DNA of 64,000 nt from Microbispora corallina (lineage in GTDB: Bacteria > Actinomycetota > Actinomycetes > Streptosporangiales > Streptosporangiaceae), in NCBI RefSeq assembly GCF_016863035.1, contig NZ_BOOC01000027.1, positions 1 through 64,000 on the forward strand. The letters are read 5' to 3'. The translations under genes and the position numbers were made by a program. Every line of letters starts with the position of its first letter. Positions within the stretch are counted from its first letter, which is position 1. This document shows, one piece after another, positions 59,275 through 64,000 of the stretch. The notes under the pieces were generated by a model that was not told where the DNA came from, made no database searches, and worked only from the letters and a program-made list of their open reading frames with translations.

Positions 59275-61311
59275 CTAACGGCAGGCGAGCGGCGGCGGGA
59301 GGTCCCTGTCGGGTTTGAAGTCCACCTCGCTGAAGTGCTTGTCCAGCAGGTCGTCGATCGTGCCGTCCCGGTACATCTGGGCGATGGCCCGGCGGACGGC
59401 CTCGCAGGTCCGCACGTCCCCGCGGGGCAGGCCGACCGCGTAGCGCTGGTCGGTCAGCCGCAGGCCCGGCACCGCCATCCGCAGGCCCGCCACCCGGTCG
59501 GCGAACCCCGCGACGATGATGTCGTCCCCGGGGACCGCCTCGACCTCGCCGGCGACGAGTTTGTCCATGCACTGCGCGTAGTTCTCCGCCGGGATCGCCC
59601 GCACGGTGACGGCGTCCTGGATGAGCTTGACCGAGCGGCTGCCCTGTGGCGCGCACATCCGCCGCCCGGCCAGGTCCTCCAGCTTCCTGATGGGCGCGTT
59701 CTTGACCGTGAGCACGTCGGTGTGGGCCGTGTAGTACGGCCCGGCGAAGGTGACGTCGTCCTGCTTGTTGTCGTCGTAGGAGTACGTGGCCACCACCATG
59801 TCCACGACGCCGTCCGCGAGCGACGACACCCGCTCGCCGATGCCGATCCGGCGGAAGGTGATCCCGTCCGCGGGGACGCCCAGCCGGCGGGCGATGTAGC
59901 CGGCCACGTCCACGTCGAAGCCGCTGAAGCCCTTGCCCGACACCAGCCCCACGCCGGGGAGGTCGCCCTTGACCCCGATGGTGAGCCGGTGGGTCCGGGC
60001 GGCCTTCTCCAGGACGGAGCCGAAGGCCGTGCTCGGCGTCGCACTCGGCGCCGTACTCGGGTCCGTGCCCGGCGCCGGCGAGGGAGCGGCCGTGGGCGAA
60101 GGACCGGTGACCCGGGGTGTCACGGCGCCGCCGCCGAACCGGGAGAAGGCGAGCGCCCCTCCCCCGGCCGCCAGCGCGACGACCGTGGTGAGGACGGCCA
60201 GCCAGCGGCGCCGGCGCGGGGAACGCGCGCGTCCCCCTTCGCCGGGCGCGGGCGGCCGGGTCGCCTCCGCCTCCGCCGGGCCGCGCCGGTCCGGCGGCTC
60301 CCCGCCCCGGGAGTCGCCGGGGCCGGGCGCGCCGCCGGGCGGGGTGCTCCCCGGCGGGTCGGCGTGGCCGGGCGAGACCGTGGAGTGGCGGGAACCGGAC
60401 GCGGGGCCCGTCGGGGGGCCGGTCGGCGGGTCCGCCGGGCCGGTCGGGGCGGCGGCGTGGGCGGCGCCCTCGGAGAGCACCACGGTCGACGCGTCGCCCG
60501 AGCCGGGACGGCCGAGCAGCCGCAGCAGGATCTGGTCGGCCGTCGGCCGGGCCTCCGGCGCCTTGCTGAGGCACGCCCGCACGACGCCCCTGAGCGGCTC
60601 CGGCAGCGCCGCGACGTCGATCTCGTGGTTGAGGATCCGGTTCAGCACGGCCGCGATCGACTCGCCGCCGAAGACGGCCTCACCGGTCGCGGCGTACGCG
60701 ATGGTCGAGGCCCAGGCGAACACGTCGGCGGGCGGCCCGACCGTCCCGCCGGAGATCTGCTCCGGCGCCATGTACGCCGGGGTGCCGATGGCCCGGCTCG
60801 TGATCGTGGCCGTCGAGTCGATGATGCGGGCGATGCCGAAGTCCACGACCCTGGGGCCGTCGAGGGCGATCAGCACGTTGTCGGGCTTGAAGTCCCGGTG
60901 GACGATCCCGGCCTGGTGGATCGCGGTGAGCGCGGTGGCCGTGCCGACGGCCAGGCGCTCCAGCGCCGCGCCGGCCAGCGGGCCCGAGCCGTCGACCCGC
61001 TCCCGCAGCGACTGCCCCTCGATGTACTCGCTCGCGATGTACGGCGTGTCGCCCTCCAGGTCGGCGGCGACGACCCTGGCCGTGCAGAAGCTCGCCACCC
61101 GCTGGGCCGCCCGCAGCTCCCTGGCGAAGCGGGACCTCGCGATGGCGTCCCCGCTGAACTTCACGTGCAGCAGCTTGACCGCGGCCGGCCGGCCCTCCTC
61201 GTCCCGTCCCAGGTAGACCACGCCCTGGCCGCCCTCGCCGATGCGGCCGGACAGCGTGAAGGGGCCGAGCCGGGGCGGATCCCCCGGCCGGAGCGGCGAG
61301 ATCTGCGGCAT
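59275..61311 (-). CDS. Ser/Thr kinase fused to an extracellular GlnH-like solute-binding domain
   Basis: 678 aa from ATG 61311. Kinase domain at about 10-270: GRIGEGGQGVV, AAVK lysine, HRDFKPDN near 139, VVDFGIAR, APEQI. A Pro/Gly/Thr-rich linker runs to about 365, with a membrane helix at about 369-390 (WLAVLTTVVALAAGGGALAF). The outer domain at about 434-668 is of the SBP_bac_3 type: LTIGVKGDLPG, GFDVDVAGYIARRLG, DMVVATYSYD, QDDVTFAGPYY, and a paired Cys pattern (RMCAPQG, YAQCMDKL). Known GlnH-type domains bind Glu, Asp or Gln. The fusion would let the kinase sense an amino acid outside the cell. Confidence 0.92.
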   Translation of the reverse strand: MPQISPLRPGDPPRLGPFTLSGRIGEGGQGVVYLGRDEEGRPAAVKLLHVKFSGDAIARSRFARELRAAQRVASFCTARVVAADLEGDTPYIASEYIEGQSLRERVDGSGPLAGAALERLAVGTATALTAIHQAGIVHRDFKPDNVLIALDGPRVVDFGIARIIDSTATITSRAIGTPAYMAPEQISGGTVGPPADVFAWASTIAYAATGEAVFGGESIAAVLNRILNHEIDVAALPEPLRGVVRACLSKAPEARPTADQILLRLLGRPGSGDASTVVLSEGAAHAAAPTGPADPPTGPPTGPASGSRHSTVSPGHADPPGSTPPGGAPGPGDSRGGEPPDRRGPAEAEATRPPAPGEGGRARSPRRRRWLAVLTTVVALAAGGGALAFSRFGGGAVTPRVTGPSPTAAPSPAPGTDPSTAPSATPSTAFGSVLEKAARTHRLTIGVKGDLPGVGLVSGKGFSGFDVDVAGYIARRLGVPADGITFRRIGIGERVSSLADGVVDMVVATYSYDDNKQDDVTFAGPYYTAHTDVLTVKNAPIRKLEDLAGRRMCAPQGSRSVKLIQDAVTVRAIPAENYAQCMDKLVAGEVEAVPGDDIIVAGFADRVAGLRMAVPGLRLTDQRYAVGLPRGDVRTCEAVRRAIAQMYRDGTIDDLLDKHFSEVDFKPDRDLPPPLACR

Positions 61312-61428
61312 CCAGCGTTCCCCACGATTCGGCAAAGTACCGGCCAGCAGAACTTTACGACCCCGCCCGTGCCGTTCCGGTCAGCCGAGACCACGCCGTG
61401 ACGTCCCGGAGCGAACCGGGCACACGAA

Positions 61429-61454
61429 AAGGGGCCGCGCGGAGGCGGCCCCTT
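61429..61454 (-). terminator. Intrinsic terminator of icd
   Basis: AAGGGGCCGC - 6 nt - GCGGCCCCTT, followed on the minus strand by TTTTCG. It lies 47 nt after the icd stop. Confidence 0.85.
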
Positions 61455-61500
61455 CGGTTCCGGCGGTCGTCGCGACCGTCGTACGGCACTGGTCCGGCTC

Positions 61501-62718
61501 TCAGACCGCCATCTTCTTCTTGAGGTTCTCGTCGAGAGCCGCGAGGAAGTCCTGCGTGGTCAGCCACTCGGCGTCGCCGCCGACCAGGAGCGCGAGGTCC
61601 TTGGTCATCTGGCCGCCCTCGACCGTCTCGATGCAGACCTGCTCCAGCTTCTGCGCGAAGTCGACGACCTCGGGCTGGTTGTCGAGCTTGCCGCGGTGCT
61701 GCAGGCCACGGGTCCACGCGAAGATCGAGGCGATCGGGTTCGTGGAGGTGGGCTTGCCCTGCTGGTGCTGACGGTAGTGCCGGGTCACCGTGCCGTGGGC
61801 GGCCTCGGCCTCGACCGTCTGGCCGTCGGGGGTCATCAGCACGCTGGTCATGAGGCCGAGCGAGCCGAAGCCCTGGGCGACGGTGTCCGACTGCACGTCG
61901 CCGTCGTAGTTCTTCGCGGCCCAGACGTAGCCGCCCTCCCACTTCAGGGCGGCGGCGACCATGTCGTCGATCAGCCGGTGCTCGTAGGTGAGCCCGGCGG
62001 CCTCGAAGTCGGCCTTGAACTCGGTCTCGTAGACCTCGGCGAAGATGTCCTTGAACCGGCCGTCGTACGCCTTGAGGATCGTGTTCTTGGTCGACAGGTA
62101 GACCGGGTAGCCGCGGCTGAGGCCGTACCGCATGGAGGCGCGGGCGAAGTCGCGGATCGACTCGTCGAGGTTGTACATCGCCAGCGCGACGCCGCTGCCC
62201 GGGAAGTCGAACACGTTGAGCTCGATCGGCTCGCCGCCGTCCTTCGGGGTGAAGGTCATCGTCAGCGTGCCCTCGCCCGGCACCTTGAGGTCCGTGGCGC
62301 GGTACTGGTCGCCGAACGCGTGACGGCCGACGACGATCGGCTTGGTCCAGCCGGGCACGAGCCGCGGCACGTTCGACATGATGATCGGCTCACGGAAGAT
62401 CACACCGCCGAGGATGTTGCGGATCGTCCCGTTGGGGGACTTCCACATCTTCTTGAGGCCGAACTCCTCGACGCGCGCCTCGTCCGGGGTGATGGTGGCG
62501 CACTTCACGCCGACGCCGTACTGCTTGATCGCGTTGGCCGCGTCGATGGTGACCTGGTCGTCCGTCGCGTCACGGTGCTCGATGCCGAGGTCGTAGTACT
62601 TCAGGTCGACGTCGAGGTAGGGCAGGATCAGCTGGTCCTTGATGAACTGCCAGATGATCCGGGTCATCTCGTCGCCGTCGAGCTCGACGACCGGGCCCGC
62701 TACCTTGATCTTGGGCAT
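61501..62718 (-). CDS. icd: NADP-dependent isocitrate dehydrogenase
   Basis: 405 aa, homodimeric eukaryotic-like type. [35 protein letters not shown] (isocitrate-binding Ser/Arg region), [24 protein letters not shown] (metal-binding Asp) and [15 protein letters not shown] with the NADP-specificity region. It converts isocitrate to 2-oxoglutarate with NADPH. It is transcribed alone towards the terminator at 61429. The partial citrate synthase gene nearby makes a TCA pair. Confidence 0.96.
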   Translation of the reverse strand: MPKIKVAGPVVELDGDEMTRIIWQFIKDQLILPYLDVDLKYYDLGIEHRDATDDQVTIDAANAIKQYGVGVKCATITPDEARVEEFGLKKMWKSPNGTIRNILGGVIFREPIIMSNVPRLVPGWTKPIVVGRHAFGDQYRATDLKVPGEGTLTMTFTPKDGGEPIELNVFDFPGSGVALAMYNLDESIRDFARASMRYGLSRGYPVYLSTKNTILKAYDGRFKDIFAEVYETEFKADFEAAGLTYEHRLIDDMVAAALKWEGGYVWAAKNYDGDVQSDTVAQGFGSLGLMTSVLMTPDGQTVEAEAAHGTVTRHYRQHQQGKPTSTNPIASIFAWTRGLQHRGKLDNQPEVVDFAQKLEQVCIETVEGGQMTKDLALLVGGDAEWLTTQDFLAALDENLKKKMAV

Positions 62719-62812
62719 GCGTGGGGTTCCCCTTCTGAACTAACTGGCCAGACAGTCCTTTTTGAGGCTCACTGGCCGTTGAGGCTATCGGACGGGCGTG
62801 CCGCGCCCGTGA

Positions 62813-63097
62813 CTAGGTGTTGTGCAGGGGCAACAGCAGGAGGAGCGAGCCGAGCACCAGGAGGGCGCCCAGGCCGCCGAGGACGAGGGCGTCCATCCCC
62901 CGGCTGCGGACCGCGAGCGCGCCGGCCCGCGCGTCCGCCGCCCTCAGCCTGACGAGGGCGCCGACGACGAGGGCGCAGCCCATGATCGTGGCCCCGGCCG
63001 GCGGCGGGGCCCCGAGCGCGATCGCGCACAGCCCGACGACCGCACCCGCCGCCACCAGCAGGTACGGTCCCCATGCCGTCTTCTCCGTCGTTTTCAC
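62813..63097 (-). CDS. DUF3017-type small membrane protein
   Basis: 94 aa with three membrane helices (YLLVAAGAVVGLCAIALG, GATIMGCALVVGALVRL, ALVLGGLGALLVLGSLLLLLP) and the conserved RLRAADARAGALAVRSRGMDAL loop typical of DUF3017. In actinomycetes this family often sits near TCA-cycle genes, as here beside icd. The function is unknown. Confidence 0.75.
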   Translation of the reverse strand: MKTTEKTAWGPYLLVAAGAVVGLCAIALGAPPPAGATIMGCALVVGALVRLRAADARAGALAVRSRGMDALVLGGLGALLVLGSLLLLLPLHNT

Positions 63098-63143
63098 ATT
63101 CTCGTCCCGCCGGCCGTTCCCGCCGGGCGCCGCCGCGCCGCGG

Positions 63144-64000
63144 TCACCGCTCGTCGACGGGCACCCACTTCTGGTCGCGCTCGCCGATGTACTCGCTGTC
63201 CGGGCGGATCAGGCGGTTGTCGGCGTGCTGCTCGATGACGTGCGCCGTCCACCCCGACATCCGGCTGACCGAGAACACCGGGGTGAACAGGTCGGTCGGG
63301 ATGCCGAGGTAGTGGTAGACGGTCGCGGCGTAGAAGTCCACGTTCGGGTACAGGCCCTTCTCCGCGAACACGACCTCCTCCATCTCCCGCGACATGCGGT
63401 AGAAGGTGTCGTCGCCGGAGGCCTCGCCGAGCTCCTGCGACATACGCCGCAGGTGCGTCGCGCGCGGGTCCTCCGTCTTGTAGACCCGGTGCCCGAAGCC
63501 CATGATCTTCTCGCCGGCCGCCAGTCTGTCCCGCACGGCCTGCGCCACGCCGTTCGGGTCCAGCGCTTCCAGCGTACGCATGACCTGCTCGTTCGCACCC
63601 CCATGGAGGGGGCCCTTGAGCGTGCCGATCGCGGCGACGATGGCCGAGTGCATGTCCGACAGCGTGGCGGCGCAGACGCGCGCGGCGAACGTCGAGGCGT
63701 TCATCGTGTGGTCGGCGTGGAGCACCAGGCAGGTGTCGAAGATCTCGATCTCGCGCCGGGACGGCGCGCGGCCGGTGATCTGCAGCAGGAAGTTCGCCGC
63801 GATGCTCAGCTCGGGATCGGGGTCCGGGACGGCGGAGCCGGTCCGTGCCGCGTGGTAGCGGGCGACCAGGATGGGCTGCTGCGCCGTGAGCCGCGCGGCC
63901 TTGCGCCGGTTGGCGTCCGGGGCGTTGGAGTCCTTGTCCGGGTCGTCGGCGCCGGCCAGGGAGACGAGCGTGCGCAGGGCCTCCATGGGCTCCTGCTTCT
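63144..64000 (-). CDS. Citrate synthase, C-terminal part
   Basis: About 285 C-terminal residues; the 5' end is outside the window. Catalytic residues are visible: His in GPLHGGANEQV, His in MGFGHRVYKTEDPRATHL, and Asp in YPNVDFYAATVYHYLGIP. The HADHTMNASTFAARV region is also conserved. It condenses acetyl-CoA and oxaloacetate. The hexameric or dimeric type cannot be told, and a 2-methylcitrate synthase relative cannot be fully excluded without the N-terminus. It is followed by the DUF3017 and icd genes on the same strand. Confidence 0.92.
   Translation of the reverse strand, partial: KQEPMEALRTLVSLAGADDPDKDSNAPDANRRKAARLTAQQPILVARYHAARTGSAVPDPDPELSIAANFLLQITGRAPSRREIEIFDTCLVLHADHTMNASTFAARVCAATLSDMHSAIVAAIGTLKGPLHGGANEQVMRTLEALDPNGVAQAVRDRLAAGEKIMGFGHRVYKTEDPRATHLRRMSQELGEASGDDTFYRMSREMEEVVFAEKGLYPNVDFYAATVYHYLGIPTDLFTPVFSVSRMSGWTAHVIEQHADNRLIRPDSEYIGERDQKWVPVDER

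Noticed and set aside
1-64000. tRNA, rRNA, CRISPR arrays, insertion sequences, prophage genes
   Set aside because: I looked for cloverleaf 3' ends, regular spaced repeats, transposase motifs and phage structural proteins and found none that I could support.

Overview
The window is high-GC DNA with GTG, ATG and occasional TTG starts, dense operons and many leaderless promoters. The gene families are typical of filamentous actinomycetes: Tad pilus genes, WXG100 proteins, a two-domain AccA-type biotin carboxylase, SCO4848- and DUF3017-type small membrane proteins, and receptor Ser/Thr kinases. The style of the genes fits Streptosporangiales (Nonomuraea/Microbispora-like), but that placement is an impression and not a measurement. 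I see no rRNA, tRNA, CRISPR array, insertion sequence or phage genes.

Layout. (1) 1-2098, minus: the 5' end of a Tad/Flp pilus cluster (cpaF partial, CpaE-like, CpaB-like). (2) 2099-12187: an AT-rich divergent region, then a compact type VII secretion-like island. It has two small WXG-like proteins, a large helical protein, a putative polymorphic toxin with a translationally coupled immunity candidate, a 1471-aa EssC/EccC-type triple ATPase and a convergent WXG100 gene. No EccB, EccD, EccE or mycosin gene is present. (3) 12384-18733: acyl-CoA carboxylase alpha chain, a PLP decarboxylase, and two adjacent membrane proteins that share one cytoplasmic domain under different outer domains. (4) 18710-25221: Lpd-like quinone reductase, GGCT-like protein, and a secreted GH20 plus GH2 amino-sugar hydrolase pair behind a ROK-type operator. 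(5) 25324-43455: nucleoside salvage. It contains purine nucleoside phosphorylase, phospho-sugar mutase, adenosine deaminase and a BMP-type nucleoside ABC importer followed by cdd and deoA. Within it sit a cupin gene, an AMIN-like lipoprotein, a sigma-like/propeller fusion, and an MFS pump with its MarR regulator. (6) 43574-64000: a Ser/Thr kinase, M20 amidohydrolase, GCS2-type ligase, SCO4848-DacA-YihY block, small membrane proteins with MarR, SDR, trpS, a CorC-like protein, galE with two small ORFs, a DUF11-like protein, a DHA2 pump with PadR, a kinase fused to a solute-binding domain, NADP-isocitrate dehydrogenase, a DUF3017 protein and the 3' part of citrate synthase.

How the genes work together. 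The importer brings in nucleosides. Cdd and Add deaminate them, DeoA and PNP phosphorolyse them, and the mutase can return the sugar phosphate to central metabolism. The GH20 and GH2 enzymes probably trim chitin or chitosan-type oligosaccharides outside the cell. The T7SS-like island looks like an effector-delivery or contact-competition locus.

Most notable for follow-up: the toxin/immunity pair and its ATPase; an apparent ATT start codon in the nucleoside-importer ATPase; several 9-37 codon mini-ORFs joined to downstream genes by ATGA/GTGA overlaps; a receptor kinase fused to a GlnH-like sensor; a membrane-anchored sigma-like/propeller fusion; and the paired membrane proteins sharing an intracellular module.
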